Assembly (NCBI GenBank): GCA_033816765.1
Contig: CM066294.1
Span: 806,001 to 870,000, forward strand
Length of the DNA: 64,000 nucleotides
Reading direction: 5' to 3'
Source: Nothopassalora personata
Lineage: Eukaryota > Ascomycota > Dothideomycetes > Mycosphaerellales > Mycosphaerellaceae
The position numbers and the translations under genes are program-made. Positions 20,671 to 31,277 of this stretch are shown piece by piece (within the stretch, counting starts at the first letter, position 1; every line of letters starts with the position of its first letter). Below the pieces are notes generated by a model. The model ran no database searches and was not told the DNA's origin. It was given only the letters and a program-made list of their open reading frames with translations.

Positions 20671-21940
20671 ATATGATTGGAGCAGGCTAACAGATGCGTA
20701 ACACGAATCGCAAGGATGGGCGGACGATGCTGCCCACTGCATTCATCACGTAGCACAGGAGGGAATCAAAGGCTTCAGTCTTGGCTACATCAGATCTATC
20801 GCTGCCACGGCAAAGAGGCTAGATAGCGGTACCAAGAAAGCTGCATGAGCAAGCGGATTGCCGGCCTGGCTTCATGGAGCCGCAGCAGGCTCATGCGGAG
20901 CCGTGCACGCTGTCAGAATGCGCCTCGAGTTCCTGGGCGTAAACGCTCCGAAGCCTTCGGTGGGAGAGAGGGGAGTCTGGAAGCAATGCATATGTGAGGC
21001 TCTTGCAATGTCCGACAAGGCAGGTTCCGATGCGTTGCCGCCTGTCCCAAACATGTTGATGTTCCTAGAGGATCTGTTTCCAGCCAAGGAAGAATGCCTG
21101 CAGTGTTCATCGTGTCCCGTCATGGCTTCGTTCTGGACTTTAGGCACCCCCTATTCAATCAGCAGAGTGTTCGCTGGAGCATCAGCGTCTGGTGACATGT
21201 CCGCGCTGTGATGAGCCGGACCGTTGGACGGACGGCTTGACTTCGATGACACTGCGAGTGTCGTTCGTTGCTTGCAAGGCATCTTGGCTCTGTGCTCGTC
21301 AACGGTCATTTTCCAATAGGTTGATGAGTCCTGGAAGATGAAGTCAAGGAGGACTCAAAGAGAAGCACAGTAGTAGGGCACACGTTCCGAACGTCCATAT
21401 CGGATCTTCGCCATCATGTGAGATTTGTTTCGTAGTGTGCATGCAATATACTACCGACCGAGGCATGCAAGGAACATGATACAGCTTCTTGTCGATCTCA
21501 CAAGGCTTGCACGAAACGCGCGGCTCCTATTGCCGAGCACTTTGATGAACTGCCACCAATTGTCGCCGCTGGGCCCCATCAATATTTGCCGCTGGTGCAT
21601 CAATCCTGAGCTTGCCTGCCAAGTATACCACACTTGGCCTTGTTGGCATACGCGTCCTGCAGGACACTCGTGCCACGGAAAAGGATGTGAGCCCACTAGC
21701 CCTTCGCAAAGATGGCGTATACCGTTTCCGCGGCGAGTTTCTGCAGTGCAACAACATCCTCGGGCGCCGTGATGCGTGAACTCCCACTGGCAGGCTGATC
21801 ACTCTCTCTGCTCACGACAACGATGGACGAGTGGATGCGTTGAGGAAAAGAATAGGACGAGACCGGCCACTTGAACACCCCGATTTCTGCGATATCGATC
21901 TAAGGGACATCACAATTCCCACCACCACCGGAAACAAAAC
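20671..21940. other. Gene-poor stretch, no supported gene
   Basis: About 1.27 kb. Frames at 20858-21211 and 21425-21772 are open but begin at non-ATG codons or lack any motif, intron signal or hydrophobic pattern. I see no repeat. Confidence 0.4.
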
Positions 21941-22618
21941 ATGGCGCGAAAAATCTGCATCGCATCCACACTTCTGGCACTCTCAACCTTCGCCGTCTCG
22001 ACAAACAGCACCATCCTGAACATCACCCTCTCCATCCCAGGGACCCCAGACTGCGGCACCACATCCTCCGAAGCCATAACCTTCTCCCTCACCACAACTC
22101 CCCCAACAACCCACTGCTTCAACCTCAACAGCACCTTCGCCACTTCCCCCTCGAACGCCACCACAACCACCAACCACACCTTCTCCTTAGCCGGTTTCAC
22201 CTACACGCTGCTGCTCTCCGGCGCTTCCCACTTCGACGACTCCCAAAACTACTCCCAAGTATCCTACCTCCAGCCTTCCACGACCCCTTCTCCTGGCGCT
22301 GGAAACCTCACGCTCAAAACTTACAACGGCCTGGACTGCGTCCAAGTCGCCGAGTCCGACGGCCTCATCGAACCCTGGACGGAGTGGACGTGTAGCAGTT
22401 CCGCCGCACACGGAAACTCCAGTGGAGAGTGCACGACGCTACCGTACCCCATTCGGAGTTTCGAGATTGGTCCTGTGGATGAGAAGCGGAAGGGGGAAAA
22501 GTGTGTAGTGGCTGCGGCGTATGGGAAGGAGAATGCTGCCGGGAGGAAGAGGATGGGGTCGGCGGGTGGCGTTGTGGTTGGGGCGGCGTTGGGTTTTGTG
22601 CTGTTGACGGGGTGGTAA
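21941..22618 (+). CDS. Secreted, probably GPI-anchored glycoprotein of unknown function
   Basis: 225 aa in a single exon. MARKICIASTLLALSTFAVS is a good signal peptide. The mature part is Ser/Thr-rich and carries many N-glycosylation sequons (for example NST, NIT, NAT, NHT, NYS, NLT, NSS) and several Cys. The protein ends in a small-residue region (GSAGG) followed by VVVGAALGFVLLTGW, a hydrophobic tail at the very C-terminus as required for GPI attachment. The wobble positions are strongly C-rich in the first half. No catalytic domain is recognisable; a cell-wall or surface protein is inferred. Confidence 0.7.
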   Translation: MARKICIASTLLALSTFAVSTNSTILNITLSIPGTPDCGTTSSEAITFSLTTTPPTTHCFNLNSTFATSPSNATTTTNHTFSLAGFTYTLLLSGASHFDDSQNYSQVSYLQPSTTPSPGAGNLTLKTYNGLDCVQVAESDGLIEPWTEWTCSSSAAHGNSSGECTTLPYPIRSFEIGPVDEKRKGEKCVVAAAYGKENAAGRKRMGSAGGVVVGAALGFVLLTGW

Positions 22619-23495
22619 TGGGCTGGGGTAAGGCTGGTGGGGTCGTACTTGAGAGTGCTGGGTCTGATTGATGTGGTTGGTTATCGGGCGCTGGGCGTCA
22701 ACGAAGGCCGGGGTGGTTAGGTGCTGGAGTTGACCTTCTCCACCGGTTCCACGAGAGCGGAGCAGATGATGAAGGGTAGTCATGCACAGGCATGGTTGGG
22801 GTGCGCTGGTGGCGCTGGGGCGGCACCGCCTCCCAGACCAGGCGCCGCAGAAGCAGTTCTGATACGAGAGAGGCAGACATTGCAAACCAGACGATGTTAC
22901 CATCGCTAGCAGCAGGTTCGGCATACAGGCAATCACACCAGGGCGACGACGATTTGCAACAGTGACGGGCTACGCCGGTCATGCACGCCTGAGGGAGCCA
23001 CATGAAACTCGAAGAGGTGAATGAAGCTACTGGCATTGGAGATGTGATCTACCAGAAAGCCGTGTTCATTCCATACCAACGCTTCTTGCTCGCATCCCAT
23101 CGGCTGTTCAAAACCCGCCGATGCTGTTTGCCACACCTTTCCATCTAGTATCATCAGTCTTGGATGCTCTCTTGTAGAGCACAGTCGCATGCTACAGCCA
23201 GCTTTATGCCGACGATATCCCAATCTAATCGGACCTCGCTGTGAGTCCATGAAGTGGTGGATGTCGACTTGTTCCGGTAACGCCGTCGCTGATGCAGTGA
23301 AGTTGTAAAAAGCAAATAATGAAGTCTGTGAGCCAGTTGGTCACAGTCGTGTGCAGTGACTGATCTTTGTTTGGTATCGTAGCCAGTGTGCGTGAACCAG
23401 GATGGTCGTGAGGCGGCGCCGACCTCTTTTGGTACATTGTTGGTATTACAGGATGCCTGGGTTGGCAATCGAGTTGGCGTCTCGAGCCGAGTTGT
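22619..23495. other. Intergenic, convergent 3' flanks
   Basis: About 880 bases between the secreted protein and TBP, which converge. Overlapping minus-strand frames (22439-23539) have no coding features I can support. Confidence 0.4.
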
Positions 23496-24368
23496 TTAGG
23501 TCTTGCGGAAGTCTGAGAGCACAGGGTAGATGAGCTCAAAGGCCTGGTAGATCTCTTCTCGAACCTTTGCGCCAGTGAGCACGATCTTGCCCGACACGAA
23601 GATGAGCAGCACGATCTTGGGCTTCATCATGCGGTAGATGAGACCTGGAAAGAGCTCAGGCTCGTAAGAAGAGAACATGTGATGGCGGCTTGCAAGACCC
23701 TCCAGTCTTATGGGGAACTTGATGTCGCAAGAACCGACGATGTTCTGGATCTTGAAGTCGGTGAACTTTGCGTTGAAACCGAGCTGCAGGCAGAAGTGTT
23801 AGCACATGGTGATGACACTGAACAGGAGCGGCTTCAAAAGTCGAGCGACTAGTGAACGACCACGTCCTTGCATGTGTTTCCTGCGCCTTACCTTCTGAAT
23901 GATGCGCGCATACTTGCGGCTGGCCAGCTTGGAATCATCCTCCGACTTTGCACCAGTGACCACCATCTTGCCCGACGCGAAGATCAAGGCAGTGGTCTTG
24001 GGCTCTCGAATGCGCATGATGACAGCAGCGAAACGCTTCGGGTTGTATTCGGCGTTACGTGCGTGCAGTGCGATCGTCTTGAGATCCAAGCGGCAGTCGA
24101 GGTTGACGGTTGCGACGATGTTCTGCAGTGTGGGCACGATACCACTAACGCCCGTGTTGGCCTGCGCGGTCGCGGGTGTCGCAGCAGGTGTGACAACACC
24201 TTGTTGCTGCTGTTGTCCGTTGGGCGCGCCTGGCTTCTGCATTGGCGAGCCGTTCTCGGAGGGTGGTGTGAGCTGCGACGGCGGGACGTTGCCATACGAC
24301 AGGCTGCCGGGCCCCGTGAACTGCTTGGCTTCGGCCGCGTTGGACGGGGTGTAGATCATGGTATCCAT
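23496..24368 (-). CDS. SPT15: TATA-box-binding protein
   Basis: 254 aa, exons 24368-23892 and 23783-23496, with a 108-nt phase-0 intron (GTAAGG donor, CTGCAG acceptor). TBP nucleates TFIID/TFIIIB and SL1-type complexes for all three polymerases. The variable N-terminal part (about 75 residues) is Pro/Gln/Thr-rich with a run of five Gln. The saddle follows as two imperfect repeats: [20 protein letters not shown]...[20 protein letters not shown] and [21 protein letters not shown]...[20 protein letters not shown], ending [13 protein letters not shown]. Intact and of usual length. Confidence 0.97.
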
Positions 24369-26745
24369 GATGGCGGCGTGGTGTGGTAGTGCACGGTGAT
24401 GCGACAGTCGATACGATCAGGCGGCAAGCGCGCGCTGTCGCAATCTGGGGCGGAGGGGTTGAGATGTTTGGGATGCGCAGATCGCTCTAGTAAAAGGGTC
24501 CGCGCGGTCGCTAAGGACGGCGATGTTGAGGCGGTGGACTGTCGAGTGGTGGCCAAGAGGGTCGCTGGCCTGCAGTCCTGCCTTTAGCCGACGTGTGAGG
24601 TTGGTGTCGGTGAGGAGGAGGTTGGTTAAAGAAGGGCCAAATTTGAGTAGGCCGCTTTCAGTCCTCGCTACTGGAGGCCACGTGACACGCGTGCTTTTGC
24701 GACGGGCGACAAAGAATGCGCGCGCGCTTTCCTTTCAAAGTGAACGACGAAATCAACTGGAAATCGGTGAGTCGTCAGACCGTGAGATTCGATTCTTCGA
24801 TCACTACGTAGAAGAGGGCACGTCTGTGCGCGAGATATGGTCGGATATCGGTGGGGTGGAGACCGTGGTAGAATTTTGACCGAACAAGCCAGCGAGACGC
24901 CGGCGGTCTTTTCAGCGAGCGCAGCGCAGGTATTTGTACTCGCGAGTGGGCCCCCGGCTTTAAGCGCTAACGGGGTAAGCTCAGGAGAAAAGCGCAAGCG
25001 GATCCCTGCTCCACGCCCCTTCCTCGTTCACCATCATGACGTGCAACCGCCTGTGTCGCGCGCGCTCTGCAAACACTGCGATGAAGAACGATGGCAACGC
25101 GGCGCTCGTCATCTTCACCATGCACCCAAGCACCCATCATGCACCACACTGCACCACGCTGGCCCTCCGCGACCATGTACGGACCGACGAGATTCGACGC
25201 GAGACGATCGCTCCTGCCCGACCGGTTCCAGAATTTCGAATGACTCACCGTTTCGCTCGTACCTTAATAATCCGCGAGGAAAGCGCGCGCAGCATGGCAA
25301 GAGCGGCGGCAAAGAACGGGCAAAGTGATACGTATCACGACTGCATGGATTGCTTGTCATGCGCGCACAATTCTCAGCTCGACACATCTGTACGTGAGCA
25401 CGCTGAGTAGCCGAGTAGAAGAAGCATTCTCATCTCTGGCTTGGGTGAGGCTATCGTGGCTGGTGACGGAAGAGGCAAGCCGCCAACGCCGCGCGATTAT
25501 CACAAACTCTGACACACGGCGCCACGCGGCTCTGTTTGTTCTCTGTTGCATGTCTGCCGGTTTGCTGTGGATGCTTGCACTCGCAATACTGTATGTATGT
25601 GTCTTGTTCGAGTCTGCACGCCATCTTCACACACTTCCGCCCGAGAGCTGTACGATGTGATGGGTTGTGTGTGGGTCTGACCACACTGTGACAGGCAGAG
25701 CTGACAGCTTGCCTTTCGACTTTTCAGCGCTAGCAATCCTGCTGCGCTGATTCGACCACTCATCGTGTATGTAGCCTCCGCCGCCGGCTTCGCCCATCCT
25801 CTTCTCGCACCATTGTGGCCATCCACTCCTGAGCTACTCATCCAACTCCAGGCGTAAACGGCAATGCTCTATCCGCGCCGCACCGCGGTAGCGACACCGG
25901 AGTGCGTTGACTATGATACCAACGGCAGAGGCAGCAACGACGGCGTCTTGTGAGGAAGAGCGTCGATGCGACCGGCAGAGTGTGTTTTGCATGCCTCAGG
26001 ATCTTGGCTGAGCACAATACACTCGACCACATGATCGTCCGGCGAATGTCGATGCCCATCGCCATGCCGCACATGCAAACACTGGCATCAGCGACCGCCG
26101 TCACAACAACCTCGACATCACTGGCGAACGAGATGAGTGTGCCAACACCAACAGCCCGACGACCAGGATCAATCCCAGGGCTCCCCCACGCGTCTGGCCA
26201 AACGATCACCCCGAGTGCAGCTACGGGCATCAATCGAATACCGACAGTGCAGTACACGCGCGGGCTCATGCAACAGTCAATCAGACGTTTGACGTTCGTC
26301 TTCTTAACCTTTCGTCTTTCACCGAGCCGATCATCTGGCCGAGTATCAGCCTTACGGCATGCGCCAAATCGGACAATGCCTGACGTGACCAGATCTTGCC
26401 TGTCCAAGATTCTGCCTGGAGACATGGATCTTCTTCGGGCATCGGTAAGGCAAACGACATCTCGCGGGATGTTCGTTCTGCGGCGAACAGCTGCTCTGAC
26501 TTCGAGCCACTACCGCTGCTAGCCACTATACAGCACTCCTCAGTCAAGACAGCAACACTCGCGCTGGCGGCTTTCATCGATCATATCGCGTGCGGCATAT
26601 GATCGGAGAAGGCTTCTGCATGAATCCTGCATCATCGGCTCTGCGGTGTAACATTGCCTGCCGTGGAACTTCAACGCCAAGTAATAGCACCTCGCATGTG
26701 GCGGTCTCAAGTCAACACGTCAGAATCTCGAAGCGGTCAACCAAG
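24369..26745. other. 2.4-kb region without a supported gene
   Basis: Includes the TBP promoter. The longest frames (25838-26425 minus and 25950-26522 plus) overlap each other on opposite strands, have no recognisable domain and show no intron logic, so I treat them as chance. No repeat, low-complexity tract or RNA gene was seen. An undetected small or multi-exon gene cannot be excluded. Confidence 0.4.
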
Positions 26746-28319
26746 CTACGAAACCACACCATCCTTCTTCAGCGCTTCTATCTCGCTCTTACCCATCCCT
26801 AGCAGCTCCGAGAGCACTTCATCTGTATGCTGACCCAACGTCGGCGGTGGCGTGCGGATGCTGGGCTTCGACTCTGAGAACTTGACGGGTGGACTGACGA
26901 GTTTCATCGGTCCGCAGGATGGGTGGTAGACTTCTGTCACCATGCCGCGGGATTGCGCTGGAGGATAGTCAGTCCTGCTCCAAGACTCGTCGTCTTCGTG
27001 GCTGCACTTACTGTGTTCATGTTCCAACGTCGCTTTCACATCATTAATCGGCGCATACGGCATCCCACTACCCTCGAAAACCTCCAACCACTCCTGCGTC
27101 GCCTTCGTCGTGGTAATCTCCTCGATGAGATCCTCCAGCTCATCCCTCCTCTTCACACGATCCGCATTTGTCCTATACCGCTCATCAACCGCCCACTCTG
27201 GCTTGCCCAATTTCTCGCACAAGACGCCAAAGAGTCTATCGTTCCCACCACCGAGCAGGATATCTCCATCCTTCGTTCTGAACCCCTTGTAAGGCACGAT
27301 GGAAGGGTGAGCAGTACCCCAGCGGCCAGAATCTGGCTTGCCCGAGATGAGACATGAGCTGGCGATGTTGGCCAGGGTGGCGATCTGGCAGTCTGCTAGT
27401 GAGACGTCAATGTGTTGGCCTTTACCGCCGTTCTTCCCACGCGCGATGAGGGCGGCCATTACGGAGTTGGAGGTGTAGAGGCCGGTTGTTAGGTCTGTTA
27501 CTGCTACGCCGACTTTGGCGGGTGGGCCGTTGCGGTGGCCGGTTATGTGCATAAGGCCCATTTCGCTGGTCAAAGTCAGCGGTCAGTCGAAGTAGTCTGT
27601 CGGGTCAAGGTGACTTGCGCTTCGACCATGACATCGTAACCTGCCCGTTTACTGTGCGGTCCTGTTTGACCGTAGCCTGTTACGCTTGCGTAGATGATTC
27701 CTGGGTTGACTTTCGAGACGCTGTCGTAGTCCATGTTGTACTTCTTCAGTGCGCCGGGGAGGTAGTTCTCAACCAAGATGTCGCAGTCTTTGGCCAGCTT
27801 GTGCAAGATCTCGACACCGGCTGGCGACTGGAAGGAGAGGCCTATGGATTTCTTGTTACGGTTGACGGCGAGGAAGTAGGCACTCTCGCCTTGGCCTTTC
27901 TGGCCGCTTTGCTCAGTGTAGGAGGCATATGGTGGACCCCAAGCTCGGGTGTCGTCGCCACGGGTCGGGTGTTCGATCTTGATGACTTCTGCTCTGGGGT
28001 GGACTTAGCATGTGATTGCCATGCAGCAAGACCTGGAGATGGTCGTACTGAATGTCGTCAAGCATACCCTAGATCGCCAAGAATCTGTGTACAGTATGGC
28101 TATGAGATGTTAGCATTTGTCTCCAATCTTGATCTAGATGCTACCTACACCAGCCAATACTCTGGTCATGTCGAGCACTCTGATGCCAGCCAATGGCAAT
28201 GCGGAAGCATCGGCCGGTGTTGCAAGCCATCGTCGTTGCTGTGAAAGTGCTCGGCCCGTGACCTGTGAGGGTACATGTATTGGACGACTGAAGAGTCGCA
28301 ATGACTTCTGCAACGACAT
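26746..28319 (-). CDS. Mitochondrial class III (CaiB/BaiF-type) CoA-transferase, SUGCT-like
   Basis: 447 aa in five exons: 28319-28149, 28099-28068, 27993-27619, 27565-27012, 26957-26746. The start MSLQKSLRLFSRP is a Ser/Arg-rich presequence, suggesting mitochondrial import. Family signatures: GIRVLDMTRVLAGPYCTQIL, GAEVIKIEHP, GDDTRAWGPPYA, NRNKKSIGLSF, VTGYGQTGP and GVAVTDLTTGLY, which includes the family's conserved Asp. Closest to succinyl-CoA:glutarate/dicarboxylate CoA-transferases, so acyl-CoA transfer between dicarboxylates is inferred. Intron 3 (27566-27618) has a GC donor (GCAAGT). Intron 4 (26958-27011, 54 nt) is in frame and stopless, but its removal restores the family sequence SRGMVTEV. 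Divergent from riboflavin synthase. Confidence 0.9.
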
Positions 28320-28539
28320 TGAGAAGATATGCCCAAGCTGCCCCAGTCCGTCTTTCAACTACATTGATATTGCCATCATCGTTCCTGCATCTCGATAGCC
28401 GCCGGAGAGACCTTCCTCACGATCAGCGCCTCGGCATTCGGCTCCTGCGGCCGACATCGGCACAACCTGCAAGTGAATGTGCATGACCGTTAGACTGGTT
28501 TCACCACCTACATCCCTCCAAAGAATACCAGCAGCCGAA
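28320..28539. promoter_or_regulatory. Bidirectional promoter of CoA-transferase and riboflavin synthase genes
   Basis: Only 220 bases separate the two start codons, so both promoters and 5' UTRs must share this stretch. No specific binding site could be named. Confidence 0.6.
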
Positions 28540-29294
28540 ATGTTCACCGGCATCGTCGAAAAAATCGGCAGTATGTCTGCATCATTCCTCCCTGCCACGA
28601 CGCTGCGCTGACCACACAGCCAGCCGTCTCCAAACTCGTCCAGCACGATGAAACATCCTCCGGCGGCGGAGGAACGTCCCTCACCATAAGCGACTGCGCC
28701 GAGATCCTCGATGACTGCCATTTGGGAGACAGCATAAGCATCAATGGTACATGCTTGACAGTCACGGAGTTCGAGAAAGATTCATTCAAAGTTGGAGTCT
28801 CACCCGAAACGCTGCGACGCACGAATTTGGGTTCCTTGAAAGAGGGAAGTGGAGTCAATCTCGAGCGCGCAGTGAGTGGCAGTACGCGCATGGGCGGCCA
28901 CTTCGTGCAGGGACATGTAGATACCATTGCTACGATCCTTAAAACCACGCCGGACGGCAATGCTGTGACGTTCCGTCTGCAGCCTAAGGATAAGAGTGTG
29001 CTGCGGTACATTGTTGAAAAGGGATACGTCACGCTCGATGGAGCTTCGTTGACGATCACGAATGTCAACGACGATGAAGGGTGGTGGGAGGTTATGCTGA
29101 TTGCGTATACACAAGAGAAAATTGTGATGGGAGGGAAGAAGGAGGGCCAGGATGTGAATGTGGAAGTTGATATGGTGGGGAAGTATGTGGAGAAGAGCGT
29201 AAAGGCGTATTTTGAGACGAATGCTGGGGATGGAGGGGCGGTGTTGGAGAAGATGGTGCAGAGGATTGTGGATGAGAGGTTGAGGGGGAGATAG
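28540..29294 (+). CDS. RIB5: Riboflavin synthase
   Basis: 233 aa, exons 28540-28570 and 28624-29294, with a 53-nt intron (GTATGT donor, GCCAG acceptor) joining MFTGIVEKIG to TVSKLVQ. The enzyme dismutates two 6,7-dimethyl-8-ribityllumazine molecules to riboflavin. Both lumazine-binding repeats are visible: the first with MFTGIVE, GDSISINGTCLTVTEF and FKVGVSPETL, the second with RMGGHFVQGHVDTIATI and YVTLDGASLTITNV. Length matches yeast Rib5 (238 aa). The C-terminal helix (VEKSVKAYF) is that of the trimeric enzyme. No anomalies. Confidence 0.95.
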
Positions 29295-29422
29295 GGCAGT
29301 ATTGAAATGATGATCCAGACATGATGTACTGTGCTGCCGTCCCACGAAATGACCTGCTCTATGATCTGCTGACTTGGAATCATTTACACCGCTCCTATCC
29401 CCAGAGCGAAGCTACGTGACTG
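29295..29422. other. 3' flank of RIB5
   Basis: Short gap, nothing seen. Confidence 0.4.
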
Positions 29423-29887
29423 TTGCCTGGCACGCCTTGTGGCAAGGGAACCACCGGCCTCTTCCCACCTGAGACCATGCTGCGGTACATGAGCAAGAAC
29501 AACGAGGCGATTCGCGATATTGCGGTCTTGGCGTATCTACTTGACTACCCGGTTCTGCTCGAGCAGCACCCGAAGCTGCTGCTCCTGACCAACCGACTCG
29601 ACCTTGAAGCTGGCAAACGACTGCCGTTGGGAAGATGCTGCCAATGACCGCGTGGTGTACGGATCCTTCCATGACCGACGCATCGACAGCTCTTGCTGAC
29701 CTCTACAACAGTATCGAGGGAGAACCGCCGCAGCGCCATCATGAAAGGCTTCCTCCGCGCTCAGTCGTTGCTCCTACGCAACCCATGCCAGTTCACGGAT
29801 CTTCGTTGCCCATGGACGACAGTCTTCCACCGCAATCTGCTCAAGGTCGTTAGCGATGTCGGACTGGACGGACCAGCTTGGAGGTGA
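29423..29887 (+). pseudogene. Possible decayed coding remnant, unidentified
   Basis: Three consecutive blocks in different plus frames look protein-like: TMLRYMSKNNEAIRDIAVLA with LLDYPVLLEQHPKLLLLTNR (29478-29600), ANDRVVYGSFHDRR (about 29640-29690) and RRSAIMKGFLRAQSLLLRNP through HRNLLKVVSDVGLDG (about 29725-29880). The changes of frame and lack of a start suggest a broken gene. I do not recognise the family. Low confidence. Confidence 0.25.
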
Positions 29888-30648
29888 TACTCTGGAGATG
29901 ATGTTATACAGACAGAGAGACTACAGCATCCCAAGCTCGGAACTCAAGCACCCTGCGGCCGGTGTCGTGATCACCAATATCCGCATGATGGTAGGAGGTG
30001 GGAGAAGATCTGTGAAGTGCTGCGGGAGACTGCCGTGGGGCTTGTGTCTGGATTGTGTTCTGAGGGAGAGGATGGATGGAGCAAGTGATGAGAAATGCAG
30101 GGTTGAGCGTTCGTAGCATGATATCTAATCGTGATGGCATGGAGACTGAGAGGCAGACAAGCAGTATTGCTGCAGCTGGGAGATGAATCACTATGAAAGG
30201 GAACGTCGCAATGTACGGAGCGGGTTAAGCAAGGCAGAAGGTACAGGCTCGCCTGACCTCAAGGTTATCGCTATGGAGCTCCCATTTGCACAACTCTTGT
30301 CTCCGTAACAAGTCGTGATTCTTTTGAACTCCGTGACGCCTTGGCTGTAACTCAATATGTCCGTTCCCGATGTCCGATGTCCATGATCAATGTCTGCTGC
30401 TCATCTTTTACAGGAGACCCCCCCATCGCAAAATTCTCACTGCCATGTCCCGAGCTTTGTGAGACTCTCACGAAACCCTCCCTTGAAGGACCATGCAGCA
30501 TGAAAGTGCTACTTCCACCGCACCCGCGAGCCTCCTTTGTGCTTGCAGTGATGTTGCGGACGGCCGTGAAGAAAGTGATGCTCATGCCCGCGGAAGAGAG
30601 GGTGTGTGTGATGGTGTGTCTGAAAGAGGTAGAAACTTCGATACCCCA
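29888..30648. other. Intergenic, no supported gene
   Basis: About 760 bases upstream of the unidentified remnant's end and downstream of RPB10. Nothing specific seen. Confidence 0.4.
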
Positions 30649-31037
30649 TCACCTGTTCCCTTGCTGGATAATGTCTCGCTCGGCCGGGTCGTATCGGAGG
30701 AGTTTCTCGACGAGGTCGACGTGGGTGAGCATCATGCGGCGGCAGCAGTAGCGGTTGAGGCCGAGTTGGTCCATGGCGTCGCTGGGTAGTTTTAGTGGTG
30801 GTCATGATCGTGGTGGACGCACGAGACAGCCGGACGGGAGGAGGCAGGAATGGGGAGATGTGGACATACCCATCTGACAGGGCGTCGCCGTTCTCTTGTG
30901 GTGTGCTAATCAACTCGACATAGCGTTCGTAGAGGTCGGCGATGACCTGCGAGATGGATTTGTGAGCAGGCGCATGGTGCTTGGTGATGGCGGACATGTA
31001 CCTTTCCACACGAGAAGCAGCGGATGGGGATGATCAT
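30649..31037 (-). CDS. RPB10: RNA polymerases I, II and III subunit Rpb10 (ABC10-beta)
   Basis: 81 aa in three exons: 31037-31002, 30946-30870, 30781-30649. Too small and split to stand out as one frame. The start [12 protein letters not shown] holds the first Cxx[14 protein letters not shown] follows; the third exon has [30 protein letters not shown] with the second CC pair and the R/M/THVDL signature. These four Cys bind the structural zinc of this small subunit shared by all three polymerases. Introns are 55 nt (GTACAT...CGCAG) and 88 nt (GTATGT...CCCAG). The second exon makes the loop before DQLGL a few residues longer than in yeast. Divergent from the NAN1-like gene, 240 bp apart. Confidence 0.93.
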
Positions 31038-31277
31038 GGTGGCGCTCTGGTCGAGTCTCGAGATTCGTGGTGGTGATTGTTCTGAACGATGCGACTGTCG
31101 CGAAAGATTAAAGTCGTCGAGTCTCGTCAGGCGGAGATATTTCGGCTGCTCCCATGAAACTTTTTAGTGGACATCTCAGATTTTGGCTTTCGTCAACCGC
31201 TCGACATTGAGGTGCACACGACCATTCACCGACGGTTGTCAACTGTACATTAGCGACTTGCCTGGAACATCGTAATC

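Noticed and set aside
20858..21211. 117-codon plus-strand open frame
   Set aside because: Begins at a TTG codon, has no motif, no signal peptide and no intron signals, and an opposing frame of similar length overlaps it.
25838..26522. Two ~190-codon frames overlapping on opposite strands
   Set aside because: Neither has recognisable domains or plausible protein composition; mutual overlap in GC-moderate sequence suggests chance.
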